Assembly: GCF_000374425.1 (NCBI RefSeq)
Contig: NZ_KB894371.1
Location: forward strand, 23,199-87,198
Direction of reading: 5' to 3'
Source: Acinetobacter tjernbergiae DSM 14971 = CIP 107465
Lineage (GTDB): Bacteria > Pseudomonadota > Gammaproteobacteria > Pseudomonadales > Moraxellaceae
Length of the DNA stretch: 64,000 nucleotides
The notes beneath the pieces are model-generated. The model did no database searches, was not told the origin of the DNA, and worked only from the letters and a program-made list of their open reading frames with translations. Shown here piece by piece: positions 20,779 to 30,857 of the stretch. Every line of letters begins with the position of its first letter. The stretch's first letter is position 1. Both the position numbers and the translations under genes were made by a program.

Positions 20779-21519
20779 TTATGCGACGTGGGTTAAATTC
20801 TTGGCTGACTTCGGGTGTAAGCGAGATTCGGCTGCATCTAAATCGGGCACAGCCGCCGATGGGAGCACTTCTGCCTGTTCAATCTGTTTGTTAATGCCGA
20901 GATTCTGATTCGCTTGTTCAGTTTTAGTTTTGATTGCCGCAGCACGTTGGCCTTTGGCAGGTGCCCATTCCAAAATAGGTAAAGCACGTGCCACAGCTAA
21001 GGTGATGCGATCAGACAATTGCTCGCTTTTAACCGTATATTCAGGGGTGAAATCACGATCGGTCGCATAGACACCAATCGGTAGTGTCTGTGCTTGGAAG
21101 AAGCTAAATAGTGGGCGTAATTGATGTTCGAGAACCAAAGCATGACGATCACTTCCACCTGATGCAGCCAACAAAACAGGGACATCGACCAAAGCAGTTT
21201 GCTCAACAAAGTCGAAGAAATGTTTAAATAAGCCTGTAAATGAAGCACGATAAACAGGTGTTCCAACAATCAATGCATCTGCGGCTTCAACAGCAGCTAG
21301 ATCATCTTGAACACGTTGCGGTAACTGATTTCGGTAAATCGCTCCGCCAAGTAGAGGTCCAATTTCACTTAATTTGACGAAATGTATTTTGATATCAATT
21401 GCTTCTGAAAGTTCATCAATAATGGCTTGAACTAAACTTTCCGTTTTTGACGGACTATTTAAACCACCAGAAACGGCAACAATATTAAGGGGAGTTGAGA
21501 CAGTATTATGATGAGACAT
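20779..21519 (-). CDS. msuE: NAD(P)H-dependent FMN reductase
   Basis: This flavodoxin-fold reductase supplies FMNH2 to the downstream SfnG monooxygenase. Visible are the FMN phosphate loop AVSGGLNSPSKTESL, the GTPVYRASFTGLFKHFFDF block and the GSDRHALVLEHQLRPLFSFF block typical of MsuE/SsuE-like enzymes. The C-terminal about 70 residues are a low-complexity extension. The start at ATG 21519 has an AGGTAG site five bases upstream; a GTG two codons earlier is the longest-frame start. It is first in the msuE-sfnG operon. No sigma-54 activator gene (sfnR) is adjacent. Confidence 0.88.
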   Translation of the reverse strand: MSHHNTVSTPLNIVAVSGGLNSPSKTESLVQAIIDELSEAIDIKIHFVKLSEIGPLLGGAIYRNQLPQRVQDDLAAVEAADALIVGTPVYRASFTGLFKHFFDFVEQTALVDVPVLLAASGGSDRHALVLEHQLRPLFSFFQAQTLPIGVYATDRDFTPEYTVKSEQLSDRITLAVARALPILEWAPAKGQRAAAIKTKTEQANQNLGINKQIEQAEVLPSAAVPDLDAAESRLHPKSAKNLTHVA

Positions 21520-21871
21520 GGTCACTACCTAAAAAGATCATTTCGAATTAGGATCTATTTATCTACATGACGGTCTAGGCTGTAAAATAAGGAAATGCTG
21601 CAAGCTTATCTTTTTTATAGATATCTCAAACTATCCCAAAGTTAAAAAAATAAAATGAATTTAATGCTCTGTTTCTATTCGATATTTCTGTATAGTGATG
21701 CTTAATTAGCCTGAGTTGTGTGAGTTATATCAATATTTGCATTATTTTTCATTTATTGGAAATAAACATGTATTGATGCTTGACCAACAGTTTAGTTAAA
21801 AATAGGCTAAGATAGGCTGATTTTGAATAAACACCGTACAGTGACGTACTTACAGATTGCGTAAAGCGCTT
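21520..21871. other. Divergent intergenic region, msuE / response regulator
   Basis: About 350 AT-rich bases between divergent genes. A TATAGT hexamer at 21691-21696 is the best plus-strand -10 candidate but lacks a -35. I looked for a -24/-12 sigma-54 element on the minus strand and found none. Confidence 0.35.
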
Positions 21872-22522
21872 ATGAATATTTTAATTGTAGACGATCATCC
21901 TTTATTTAGACATGCTTTGATTCAAGCGGTTCGCTATAGCATTCCTCAAGCACAGATTCAGGAAACTGCGGATGTCGATGAATTCTATGAAAAGTTAGAA
22001 CATGGTTCTGAGCCTGATTTAGTTTTACTCGATTTAAATCTACCAGGTGCATCTGGTTTTTCTGCTTTGGTGTATGTACGAGCACAATATCCAGCGATTC
22101 CAATCATCGTTGTATCAGCACATGAAGAAGTTTCAATCATTCAGCGCGCGATTGCACATGGTGCGATGGGCTATATCCCAAAATCGTCACATCCAAGTCA
22201 TATTGGTGAAGCGATTAAACATGTGTTAGAGGGTGAAATTTGGTTACCACCGAATTTACCAAAACATGCTGGATTTGATCCAAGGGCTGCTGACGAAACA
22301 GCATTGGCAGAACGTCTACAATCACTTACACCACAACAGTTCCGTGTATTGATGATGGTTGCTGAGGGTTTGCTAAATAAGCAGATTGCTTATGAGCTAG
22401 ATGTCTCTGAAGCAACGATTAAAGCGCATGTCACCGCTATTTTTCGTAAATTAGGTGTGCAAAATCGTACTCAAGCGGTATTGGCGATTAGTGCTTTAAA
22501 CATTGAAGATAAGAAGATGTAA
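21872..22522 (+). CDS. LuxR/NarL-family response regulator
   Basis: A receiver domain (residues about 1-120) with the acidic pair in ILIVDDHPLF, phospho-acceptor Asp in LVLLDLNLPG and Lys in YIPKSSH is followed by a LuxR-type helix-turn-helix (LTPQQFRVLMMVAEGLLNKQIAYEL, then ATIKAHVTAIFRKLGV). I start at ATG 21872, where the receiver fold begins; the longest frame adds five residues from a TTG. No histidine kinase gene is adjacent, so it is an orphan in this window. Target genes unknown. Confidence 0.9.
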   Translation: MNILIVDDHPLFRHALIQAVRYSIPQAQIQETADVDEFYEKLEHGSEPDLVLLDLNLPGASGFSALVYVRAQYPAIPIIVVSAHEEVSIIQRAIAHGAMGYIPKSSHPSHIGEAIKHVLEGEIWLPPNLPKHAGFDPRAADETALAERLQSLTPQQFRVLMMVAEGLLNKQIAYELDVSEATIKAHVTAIFRKLGVQNRTQAVLAISALNIEDKKM

Positions 22523-22571
22523 GACATTGAAATGAGGATGTCAGTTCTCATTTTATTGAACATCAGTAAAT

Positions 22572-22604
22572 AAAAAAACCAGTTCAAAAGAACTGGTTTT
22601 TTTA
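22572..22604. terminator. Bidirectional terminator, response regulator / Omp33-36 porin
   Basis: An 11-bp perfect stem AAAACCAGTTC/GAACTGGTTTT with an AAAA loop and flanking A- and T-runs lies between convergent genes. Confidence 0.9.
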
Positions 22605-22645
22605 TTATGAATTTTGGGTTCGATAGACCGAACTCAAATCCAATA

Positions 22646-23563
22646 TTAGAAACGGAACTTTGCGTTTACGCCAATCGTTTGAATATCCGCATTTATGCCC
22701 ATACCGCCTACAACTACTTCTTTTGCATTTGCATTTACATAGCTAGCACCTACAGCAACTGCTGGAGTGATGAAGTAATTTACGTTCGCACCCCAAGCAG
22801 ATTTGATTGGTGAGAAGTTGTCGCTAGCTTGATCAGAACTGTAGTTAGCCTGAGCATATGAAGCACCAACGCTTAGCTTAGGCGTTAAGTAAAGATCAGT
22901 TTTTAAACCATAAGCTTTGTTTTCACCATATACAAGGTTAGACTCAAAACCAACAGCCATATTTGTACCGTCGATGTTACCTACATATTTAGTACGCGCA
23001 GTAACAACATCTTGTTTTTCGCCAATAATCAATGAATCAGCAACAGTGTTAAATACACCATTTTCTAGAACATTGTTAGCATCTAAAGCGATTTGATCTG
23101 ATACGCGAGTATAACCTACTGCAACTAAGAAATTAGGTGCTACTAATGCACCAACTTCTAATGAATAGCGGTCACCGTTGTCTTTCTCATCTTCAAACTT
23201 AGTTTGAGAGTGGCTATAAGATGCACTAGCGTAAGCTGGTACATAAGGTGTTGGAAGATATGCTTCACCTTTTGCACCAAATGAATTGTTTTTAATGGTT
23301 GCAGATTCATCACCACTTAATTTAGCAAAGCTATACGCAGCAGAAACATTCGATGCTTGGTTCAAGAAAGCAGCTTCAGCTAAAGGACCTTTAGATGCAT
23401 CTACATTTTTAAGGTAAACAGTACCTTGAGCAGCACCAGTAAAGTCTTTGTCATTCAAATCTGTAGCATTGATGAATTCAGACTGACCTTGAACTTCTAC
23501 TTGGTAAGCGTGAGCACCGGTCATGGCTAATAATAAAGCAGTGGCTAAACCGAGTTTTTTCAT
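22646..23563 (-). CDS. omp33-36: Outer-membrane porin of the Omp33-36 family
   Basis: The protein opens with a signal peptide MKKLGLATALLLAMTG ending AHA before YQVEVQGQSEF. This start and the following YLKNVDASKGPLAEAAFLNQASN block match my recollection of A. baumannii Omp33-36 closely. The 305 residues end in NAKFRF, a proper barrel end for outer-membrane insertion. In A. baumannii this porin forms a water channel, contributes to virulence, and its loss is linked to carbapenem resistance. Here it is monocistronic with its own terminator and a 1.3 kb upstream gap. Confidence 0.88.
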   Translation of the reverse strand: MKKLGLATALLLAMTGAHAYQVEVQGQSEFINATDLNDKDFTGAAQGTVYLKNVDASKGPLAEAAFLNQASNVSAAYSFAKLSGDESATIKNNSFGAKGEAYLPTPYVPAYASASYSHSQTKFEDEKDNGDRYSLEVGALVAPNFLVAVGYTRVSDQIALDANNVLENGVFNTVADSLIIGEKQDVVTARTKYVGNIDGTNMAVGFESNLVYGENKAYGLKTDLYLTPKLSVGASYAQANYSSDQASDNFSPIKSAWGANVNYFITPAVAVGASYVNANAKEVVVGGMGINADIQTIGVNAKFRF

Positions 23564-24884
23564 AATAATTTCCAGCTTTTACAGTAAGGAGTAAAGTTGG
23601 ATTTCATTCTATTGTAACAAAATATGAAGTCAATGTAATAAATGATATGTTCCGATAAGTGAACAGCCAATAAATATATTGTGCTTAAAAAAGAGACAAG
23701 TGTATTTTTTGTTGTCAACTGTTATTAAAATATAGTATGAACAGATAGATAGATCCAATTTTTGTACTAAAAAATCTTAAAAATATAAGTGAAAATACCT
23801 GAATTTCTATTGTTTTAAACGATCATTTTAATCGGTTTTTTCATTCAAATTGGTCGTGAAATTGTAATAATTACGTCCTCTAATTTGTGATGTACGCCTC
23901 ATTAATTTCAATTATTGGTGATTAAAGTTAATATTTTTTGAAATTTCATGCAAAAAATTCATTATCTAGAGTAGAAAAGGAAGTGTAATTGTTTAAATGA
24001 ATTAGTAAAAACGATTGCAAATATAAATCTGATCTATTTAATCGACTTTACTTTTTGAGATGTAATTCACATAATGTATCTCGAGAGGTATTTAATTTGC
24101 ATTTTATCGTCTCATAACATTTATTGATTATATTTAGTTTTACTAGCTCGGCTTTCCCCAAGGCTGAGCTTTTTTTTAAATTTTTTATTGCTTTTAGATA
24201 GAATGATTTAATAAAACCATGAAATAACAGCAATATAATTTTAGTATGATTTAGATAGCTTAAGTTTTAGCTGATATGTTTATAACTTTAAGCATTTAAT
24301 CTGATCAAAATAAAATATATAAATGAAAAATAAACTTTTTTTAGTTAACAGGTTTAATAACATGCCGTATAGCTAAGAAATATTGATCTGAAATAGAGTG
24401 AATAGTCCAAGATCTATTGGTCGTCAAATAGAATGGATCTTAAATTAAAATAATTAGATCATGATATTTGAATTATTTCATTGTTAATTAAAATATTTTC
24501 AAAAAATCTCTGTGCTATTTTTGGATCTAGTTGTTATAAAATGGGGCGATCAAAAGGGTAGAGTGTTATAGAAGAATTTTATCATAGAGTAGATGTGTTA
24601 GATAAATCCAACCAATTGTTTATATTGTAAATTTATAAAGTCTAAGAGGTAATGAGTTGATCCTAGAGTTAATTTTAAAATATGAAATTTGCATTTCTAA
24701 ATGCATCTAAGTGCTAAAAAATATTTCAGCTTATTTCTATATATTTCATATGTAACAAGTAAATATATGGAAAATAAAAATAAATTGAGATTTTATCGAA
24801 ATTAGAAACCACTGTTAATCGTGACAATTAAATTAAAAAATCAGGTAAAATTATCGACTATTTAAAAATCAATTAGGATGACTT
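23564..24884. other. Long AT-rich intergenic region with a candidate small RNA
   Basis: These 1321 bases lie between the divergent porin and diguanylate cyclase genes and contain no credible coding frame. The one 61-codon frame on the minus strand has no family features. A plus-strand terminator at 24145-24177 has no upstream gene to terminate. A smaller hairpin GAGAT/ATCTC lies at about 24057-24082. The rest, 24180-24884, is simple AT-rich sequence in which I see no repeat or regulatory motif. Confidence 0.5.
24145..24177 (+). terminator. Orphan rho-independent terminator (candidate sRNA 3' end)
   Basis: A 10-bp stem AGCTCGGCTT/AGGCTGAGCT with two G-U wobbles and a TCCCCA loop is followed by seven T. 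No plus-strand gene lies within more than 1.6 kb upstream, so it suggests an unannotated transcript ending here. Confidence 0.65.
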
Positions 24885-26630
24885 TTGAAAAGAACAAGGG
24901 AGGTTCATAGGCGTAGTCTAAAGCATACGAAATTACGTTCAGAGCAAATTAGTCTTCGTCTATTTTCTTGTATGGTCGTTATTATTTTTTCGATTTTATA
25001 TATTTCAATCCCTTTAATTATTCATAGTTATCAAGAGTATGTTAAAACAAATCAGGCTGTGACTGAGATCATAAGCTTACGGGCTTTAGTCAAAACTGCA
25101 AATCAAATTTCTAAAGAGCGAGCACCAACTAATAAGGCAATGTCGAGCCAGCCAAGTAATTTATTAAAGAATAAAAAGAAATTAGAAGAACATCGACATG
25201 TCGTCGATACGCAGATTGATCAAACAATTTCGGTGTTAAAGAGAAATGGTTTTGAATCTATTGCACTATATTTACAAAGAGACTTAAAGGTAAAGTTGCT
25301 TCAAGCACGTACAGAGGTTGATATCTATATACAGTTACCATATCAACAACGTACCGCTAAACAATTTGATCATGCAATTTTATCTATGTTTGCTGTTTGG
25401 GATAAAAATCGAGATTTTTTGAAATTACTGATGACACAAGTAAAAAGTAAAGACAGTAAGATGTCGAATTATTTTATTTCAATTTTAGTGTTAACGGATA
25501 TGCGTGATCAAGCAGGGCGTATTGCATCAAATATTATGGCACCGATCACGTTTGATGAGACGATTGCAGATGAAAACCGTGCACGTTCTCTGCAGACTCA
25601 GCATCAGGCACAATATCTTTGGTCTTTAGTCGATACAATTCAGCCCGAACAGACTAAAACAGTTGAATATATTCGTTTGCATGAACGTGTAAAAACAGAA
25701 TTCTTAGATCAGGGACTGCCTTTAGTTTCAAAGCTATTGGATCAAAGTAAAAATGGTGAATCTTATTTCCTGACGGGGACGCAGTTGACGGAGCGTATGG
25801 TTAGTAAATTCACCACAGTGATGGATTTACAAAACTATATTTTAGACTATAGTCTTGAAGTCATAAAACAACAAAATAAAAAAGCAAAGCAACAATTTAT
25901 TTTTACCTTTGGGATTTCAATTGTATCTTTGCTCACAGCTATTTTTACGATGATTTATGCTAAAAAAAAGGTTTTTAGTCCATTAATTAGGGCTAGAAAT
26001 CTGATTTTACGTTTATCGCGAAGTTTGGATGAGCAGTCATCTTTGGAAAAACAATCCAAAGAGGAATTTTTTTCGTTATTTGAAGCGATCGATAAGTTAA
26101 AAGGCATGCTTAAACAACGTGATGTGATGGAGTCTCAACTTAAGCAAATTGCGAATTCGGATGTACTCACAGGTGTGGCAAATCGGTTAGCATTAGAAGA
26201 ATATATTAATTTGTTAGAGTCAAAACCTGAAGGGTTATCAGAAACCTGTGTGATTGTGGTTGATATTGATAATTTTAAGTTTGTAAATGATCAGTATGGG
26301 CATATTGTTGGAGATCAGGTGATTACCATGATTGCTGATCAACTGAGACATAATGTAAGAGCATCTGATTTGATCGTACGTTATGGTGGTGATGAATTTT
26401 TGGTGGTCATTGAAAGTATTGAAATGAATGCCGCAAAAGCAATTGCTGAAAGTATTCGTTCAGGCATCTTAAAACAGAATATTATTATTTCTAGTGTTGG
26501 TGAGTTGATTCAGGTTTCAGTCAGTATTGGGGTGGCGATTGGGGCGGAGAGTTGGTTAGAGCTGCTAGAAAAAGCAGATCAGTCAATGTTAAGGGCTAAA
26601 GCTAAAGGGAAGAATATTGTAGAGAGTTAG
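24885..26630 (+). CDS. Membrane-bound diguanylate cyclase (GGDEF)
   Basis: The 581-residue protein makes cyclic di-GMP. A first membrane helix lies at about residues 27-48, and a second (FIFTFGISIVSLLTAIFTMIYA) at about 333-354. Between them is a large, unrecognised, probably periplasmic helical sensor. A coiled linker leads to the GGDEF domain from DVLTGVANRLALEEY. The active-site GGDEF is residues 501-505, and an RxxD inhibitory site (Arg492-Asp495) sits five residues upstream, so product inhibition is expected. Start codon is TTG with AGGA eight bases before it; the nearby ATG at 24878 is out of frame and ends at once. No EAL domain. Confidence 0.9.
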   Translation: MKRTREVHRRSLKHTKLRSEQISLRLFSCMVVIIFSILYISIPLIIHSYQEYVKTNQAVTEIISLRALVKTANQISKERAPTNKAMSSQPSNLLKNKKKLEEHRHVVDTQIDQTISVLKRNGFESIALYLQRDLKVKLLQARTEVDIYIQLPYQQRTAKQFDHAILSMFAVWDKNRDFLKLLMTQVKSKDSKMSNYFISILVLTDMRDQAGRIASNIMAPITFDETIADENRARSLQTQHQAQYLWSLVDTIQPEQTKTVEYIRLHERVKTEFLDQGLPLVSKLLDQSKNGESYFLTGTQLTERMVSKFTTVMDLQNYILDYSLEVIKQQNKKAKQQFIFTFGISIVSLLTAIFTMIYAKKKVFSPLIRARNLILRLSRSLDEQSSLEKQSKEEFFSLFEAIDKLKGMLKQRDVMESQLKQIANSDVLTGVANRLALEEYINLLESKPEGLSETCVIVVDIDNFKFVNDQYGHIVGDQVITMIADQLRHNVRASDLIVRYGGDEFLVVIESIEMNAAKAIAESIRSGILKQNIIISSVGELIQVSVSIGVAIGAESWLELLEKADQSMLRAKAKGKNIVES

Positions 26631-26968
26631 AAATAGGATGTTTAATCGACAAGCCCCTATTTTGTCTATGTTTAGATATATTTTTTAGGAAAGAAATAAG
26701 TTCCCTTAACGCCTGATTCACATATTCTTCTTTAATTATATAAATCGTAGTGATTTGCGCCTTTGACGATGAGTAGGTTTTTCTTTAGATGCTGTTTTAT
26801 TAAATAATTCATACTCCTTGCGATAAGAGCCAAAATACCTTCTGTTCACTTGTTACCCTCTGAAGGGCTAGATTGGTAAGTATTTTGCTCATTAAGATGA
26901 GAATCTAGTCATCAAATTTAAATTTGCGATTGTTAGCCTACGAAACATATTAAAATAGAGTCTTGTCT
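26631..26968. other. Intergenic region before hypothetical gene
   Basis: About 330 AT-rich bases between two plus-strand genes. I see no terminator with a T-run, no palindrome and no coding frame. Confidence 0.35.
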
Positions 26969-27676
26969 GTGTTGCCAAAAGACCAAAATAAGTTATTTGA
27001 GCTTATCTATTCACTAGATCATTATAAAGAATGGCAAAAGATCGCTAGGGCATCTAAACAATGTGAAGCAAGCGATGTTCCTCAAGAAGCTTTTCTATTT
27101 GTAATAGAGAAATGGGTAGGGGAATTTGATTTATCAAGTCTAGAGCATTGGAATGAACTAGAACATAAAATGTGGAATCACTTTGTTCATGGTGCTGATC
27201 GGATATTTAAATATGCTTCAAGTTTTGATCAAAGTTCTAGAAATGATCCAGATGAAGCAATTAATCCAATCCTTCTAGGAATATCATCACCAGTATCCAC
27301 TGAGCCATTGCAACGGATGCTTGATCAAGTCGATCGACACTTACAACAAAAGAAACAAGCACAGCAAATTAAAGAAAATAGTTTTTCCATGATTTTAGCT
27401 TATGTCCAATTATTTGAAAGCTTAAAACCTATATTGTTGAAGTATACTTATTTGAATATTGCCGCATATTTAAAAATGTCTTACTCATGGCTGAGACGGT
27501 GTTTAAAACGTGCAGAAAAGCTTCAAAAAATTCAACCTTCTTTATTTGATAGGCTTGAGTTACCAAGAGTTGAAGATTTAGGAAGCTGGCGTAAATTTAA
27601 ATTGGATAAAATAAAACTGTCTAAATTCACGCCAGTATTAGAAAATCAGCTTGATTTATTTCAACATCGGCTTTAA
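26969..27676 (+). CDS. Hypothetical protein with weak sigma-factor-like pattern
   Basis: I do not recognise the family. The 235 residues are helical, charged and without membrane segments. An N-terminal segment [14 protein letters not shown] resembles sigma region 2 (D-V-x-Q-E-A-F). A late segment [24 protein letters not shown] resembles a helix-turn-helix. These similarities are by eye and weak. The start is uncertain: GTG 26969 is eight bases after a TAGAG site and preferred; TTG 26963 and TTG 26972 are possible. Its 3' end overlaps uvrA tail-to-tail by 21 bases. Confidence 0.6.
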   Translation: MLPKDQNKLFELIYSLDHYKEWQKIARASKQCEASDVPQEAFLFVIEKWVGEFDLSSLEHWNELEHKMWNHFVHGADRIFKYASSFDQSSRNDPDEAINPILLGISSPVSTEPLQRMLDQVDRHLQQKKQAQQIKENSFSMILAYVQLFESLKPILLKYTYLNIAAYLKMSYSWLRRCLKRAEKLQKIQPSLFDRLELPRVEDLGSWRKFKLDKIKLSKFTPVLENQLDLFQHRL

Positions 27677-30487
27677 GAAACGCCCTGTATGTGAAATTTC
27701 AACTTCAGCGACTTGTTCAGGTGTGCCTTCAGCAATAATTTGACCACCACCCGAACCGCCTTCAGGGCCGAGGTCAATTACCCAATCGGCAGTTTTGATC
27801 ACATCCAAATTATGCTCAATTACCACAATGGTATTACCCTTATTGCGTAGCTCATACAAAATATCGAGTAACTTCGCAATATCATGGAAATGTAAGCCTG
27901 TAGTTGGCTCATCTAAGATATATAAGGTTTTACCTGTATCTCGTTTTGCTAACTCACGCGCTAATTTCACCCGTTGTGCCTCACCACCTGATAGAGTCGT
28001 TGCGGCTTGACCTAAACGAATATAACCCAGCCCCACTTGCATTAACGTATCTAAACGGCGGTGAATCACAGGAATGGCACTAAAGAATTCAGCCGCATCT
28101 TCAACAGTCATTTCTAACACGTCTGAAATGTTCTTGCCTTTATAACCCACTTCTAAAGTTTCACGATTATAACGCTTGCCATGACAAGCATCACAAGGCA
28201 CATACATATCAGGCAGGAAGTGCATCGCGACCTTGATCATGCCATCGCCTTCACAAGCTTCACAACGTCCGCCTTTCACGTTAAACGAGAAACGACCTGC
28301 GCTATAACCACGCGCTTTGGCTTCAGGCGTTTGCGCAAATAATTCACGAATCGGCGTAAATAAGCCTGTATACGTGGCAGGATTTGAACGTGGGGTACGA
28401 CCAATCGGACTTTGGTCAATATCAACCACTTTATCTAAGTGCTGTAAACCATCAATCGAATCAAACTTTTCTGCGGTCAGTGTGGTTGCACCATTCAGTT
28501 GAGTCGCAGCCAAAGGCAATAAGGTACGGTTAATCAGCGTTGATTTGCCTGAACCTGAAACCCCAGTCACACAGGTCATAATGCCGAGAGGAATGGTTAA
28601 ATCGACATTCTGTAAGTTGTGTCCGCTTGCGCCAGACAATTTAATGACTTCATCTGGACGAGGGGATTGAGTACGCTGTTTCGGTACTTCAATCTTCAAT
28701 TTGCCTGAGAGGTATTGACCTGTAAGGGAATCAGCATGGTTTGCCAACTCATCATAAGTTCCTTCAGCAATAATTGCACCACCGTGAATCCCTGCACCAG
28801 GACCGATATCAATAATATGATCCGCGGCACGAATCGCATCTTCATCATGCTCAACTACAAGCACGGTATTGCCGAGATCGCGTAAGCGAATCAAGGTTTG
28901 TAATAGGCGATCATTATCACGTTGATGGAGACCAATGGATGGCTCATCCAGTACATACATCACGCCCATTAAGCCTGCGCCAATTTGTGATGCAAGGCGA
29001 ATACGTTGTGCTTCACCACCTGATAATGTTTCGGCTGAACGAGCGAGACTTAAATAATTTAGCCCAACACTCACCAAGAAATGTAAACGCTCACGAATCT
29101 CTTTAAAGATTTTATCGGCGATTTCACCTTTGGCACCTTCAAGATTGAGGTCCTGATAGTAGTTTTCAGCATCACCAATCGACATCTTGGTAATTTGTGC
29201 GATGGTCTTGTCTTTCACCCGAACGTGGCGTGAAATTTCATTCAGACGTGAACCGTCACAGGCATCACAGGCTGCATTAGACAAATATTGTGCTAGATCA
29301 TCACGCACATAATTCGATTCTGTTTCGCGGTAGCGACGTTCTAAATGCGGCAAGATTCCTTCAAAGGCTTGTACACGACTGTGTTTACGACCACGTTCAT
29401 CAATATAACTGAGGTCGATTTTCTCTTTGCCTGTCCCTTGTAAAAATTTCTTTTGGGTGTCTTTATCGAGTGTATTCCAAGGCTGATCGAGATCAATACT
29501 GAAATGATCCGCTACTTTTTGCAGCATGGTGTAGTAATACGGACGTTGTCTGTCCCAACCACGAATCGCCCCTTGGCTGATCGAAACTTCTGGATTTGGG
29601 ATCAGCTTTTCTGCGCTGAAATGACTACGCGTTCCCAAACCATCACAGACAGGGCAAGCACCGAATGGGTTATTGAATGAGAACAAACGTGGTTCAAGTT
29701 CAGCCACAGCACGATCACATTCAGGACATGAATGTTTTGCAGAGAACACACGTTCAGGATGTTCGCTATTCATCCACGACAACACTGCAATATCACTGCC
29801 TAAACGTAATGCGGTTTCGAAGGATTCTGCAATACGATTGCCCAAATCATCACGCACTTTAAAGCGATCGACCACCACTTCAATGGTGTGTTTTTTCTTT
29901 TTATCCAGTTCAGGTGGGGTATCAATATCAATGATTTCACCATCGACACGGGCGCGGACAAAACCTTGTCCTTGGAGTTGTTCAAATAGTTGGGTGTATT
30001 CACCCTTACGCTCGCGCACCACAGGTGCAAGTAGCATCAGTGCAGTGCCTTCTTCCAGTCCTTTTACCGCATCAACCATTTCTGAAATGGTTTGTGCCAC
30101 CATCGGTAAATCATGTTCAGGGCAATAGGGTGTACCAACACGAGCATAGAGCAAACGTAAATAGTCGTAGATTTCGGTAATTGTACCGACGGTTGAACGT
30201 GGATTGTGGCTGGTTGATTTTTGCTCAATTGCAATCGCAGGAGATAAACCTTCGATTGAATCAACTTCAGGCTTTTCCATTTGTGAAAGGAATTGACGTG
30301 CGTAGGCTGAAAGTGATTCGACATAACGGCGTTGACCTTCGGCATATAAGGTATCAAATGCGAGCGATGATTTTCCTGAACCTGAAAGCCCTGTAATCAC
30401 CACAAATTTGTCACGTGGAATATCGAGTGACACATTTTTTAAATTATGGGTACGTGCGCCTCGAATACGGATATGACTTTGGCTCAT
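27656..30487 (-). CDS. uvrA: Excinuclease ABC subunit A
   Basis: UvrA is the damage-recognition ATPase of nucleotide excision repair. The 943 residues carry two ABC modules: the first Walker A GLSGSGKS at residues 33-40, ABC signatures [12 protein letters not shown] and [12 protein letters not shown], and Walker B segments [11 protein letters not shown] and [11 protein letters not shown]. Two zinc-binding cysteine sets are intact (CPECDRAV...CPVCDGLG and CEACEGDG...CDACHG). Single gene; no obvious SOS box, consistent with Acinetobacter lacking a classical LexA. Confidence 0.98.
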   Translation of the reverse strand: MSQSHIRIRGARTHNLKNVSLDIPRDKFVVITGLSGSGKSSLAFDTLYAEGQRRYVESLSAYARQFLSQMEKPEVDSIEGLSPAIAIEQKSTSHNPRSTVGTITEIYDYLRLLYARVGTPYCPEHDLPMVAQTISEMVDAVKGLEEGTALMLLAPVVRERKGEYTQLFEQLQGQGFVRARVDGEIIDIDTPPELDKKKKHTIEVVVDRFKVRDDLGNRIAESFETALRLGSDIAVLSWMNSEHPERVFSAKHSCPECDRAVAELEPRLFSFNNPFGACPVCDGLGTRSHFSAEKLIPNPEVSISQGAIRGWDRQRPYYYTMLQKVADHFSIDLDQPWNTLDKDTQKKFLQGTGKEKIDLSYIDERGRKHSRVQAFEGILPHLERRYRETESNYVRDDLAQYLSNAACDACDGSRLNEISRHVRVKDKTIAQITKMSIGDAENYYQDLNLEGAKGEIADKIFKEIRERLHFLVSVGLNYLSLARSAETLSGGEAQRIRLASQIGAGLMGVMYVLDEPSIGLHQRDNDRLLQTLIRLRDLGNTVLVVEHDEDAIRAADHIIDIGPGAGIHGGAIIAEGTYDELANHADSLTGQYLSGKLKIEVPKQRTQSPRPDEVIKLSGASGHNLQNVDLTIPLGIMTCVTGVSGSGKSTLINRTLLPLAATQLNGATTLTAEKFDSIDGLQHLDKVVDIDQSPIGRTPRSNPATYTGLFTPIRELFAQTPEAKARGYSAGRFSFNVKGGRCEACEGDGMIKVAMHFLPDMYVPCDACHGKRYNRETLEVGYKGKNISDVLEMTVEDAAEFFSAIPVIHRRLDTLMQVGLGYIRLGQAATTLSGGEAQRVKLARELAKRDTGKTLYILDEPTTGLHFHDIAKLLDILYELRNKGNTIVVIEHNLDVIKTADWVIDLGPEGGSGGGQIIAEGTPEQVAEVEISHTGRFLKPMLK

Positions 30488-30857
30488 GAAAACATCTCAG
30501 TAGTATGCAAATAGAAGGTCAAAACAGGTTGAACATGGGTGCAATCCATCATCAATTATTTAATTTCAATGTAATGGTGAAAAGATTCAGTACACATCAA
30601 TTTAAAATAATTTCTGGGCAGCATCTTACTGTTGAACAGGTCTTATATATGATAGCGTCTTAAAATTGTTCAAGTGGTATAAAAATATTTAAAACGACAA
30701 ATTGTGACGGTTCAACGATAAGATCAGTATTTATCTCGACTTAACCGAGTTGTATTTTTATCATTCATTGTTGCAGATTTCCACTGCAAAACTCTCGATG
30801 AGAAGAAATACATAATTTTACTAGACGACTAGTCTAATATTAATTTATAGTGTGCCT
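30488..30857. other. Divergent intergenic region uvrA / tetR
   Basis: This roughly 370-base region separates uvrA from the TetR-type gene. It contains the palindrome at 30822-30836 described separately. No other convincing promoter, gene or repeat is visible. Confidence 0.4.
30822..30836. promoter_or_regulatory. Probable TetR-family operator
   Basis: A 15-bp imperfect palindrome TAGAC-GACTA-GTCTA sits 22 bases before the regulator start. The outer half-sites TAGAC/GTCTA resemble those of NemR-type repressors. Inferred autoregulation. Confidence 0.55.

Noticed and set aside
21520..21871. Sigma-54 promoter for msuE-sfnG
   Set aside because: No GG-N10-GC pattern with supporting flanks was found on the minus strand.
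24048..24233. 61-codon minus-strand frame in the long gap
   Set aside because: It is lysine-rich with low complexity, no family features, and is antisense to the orphan terminator.
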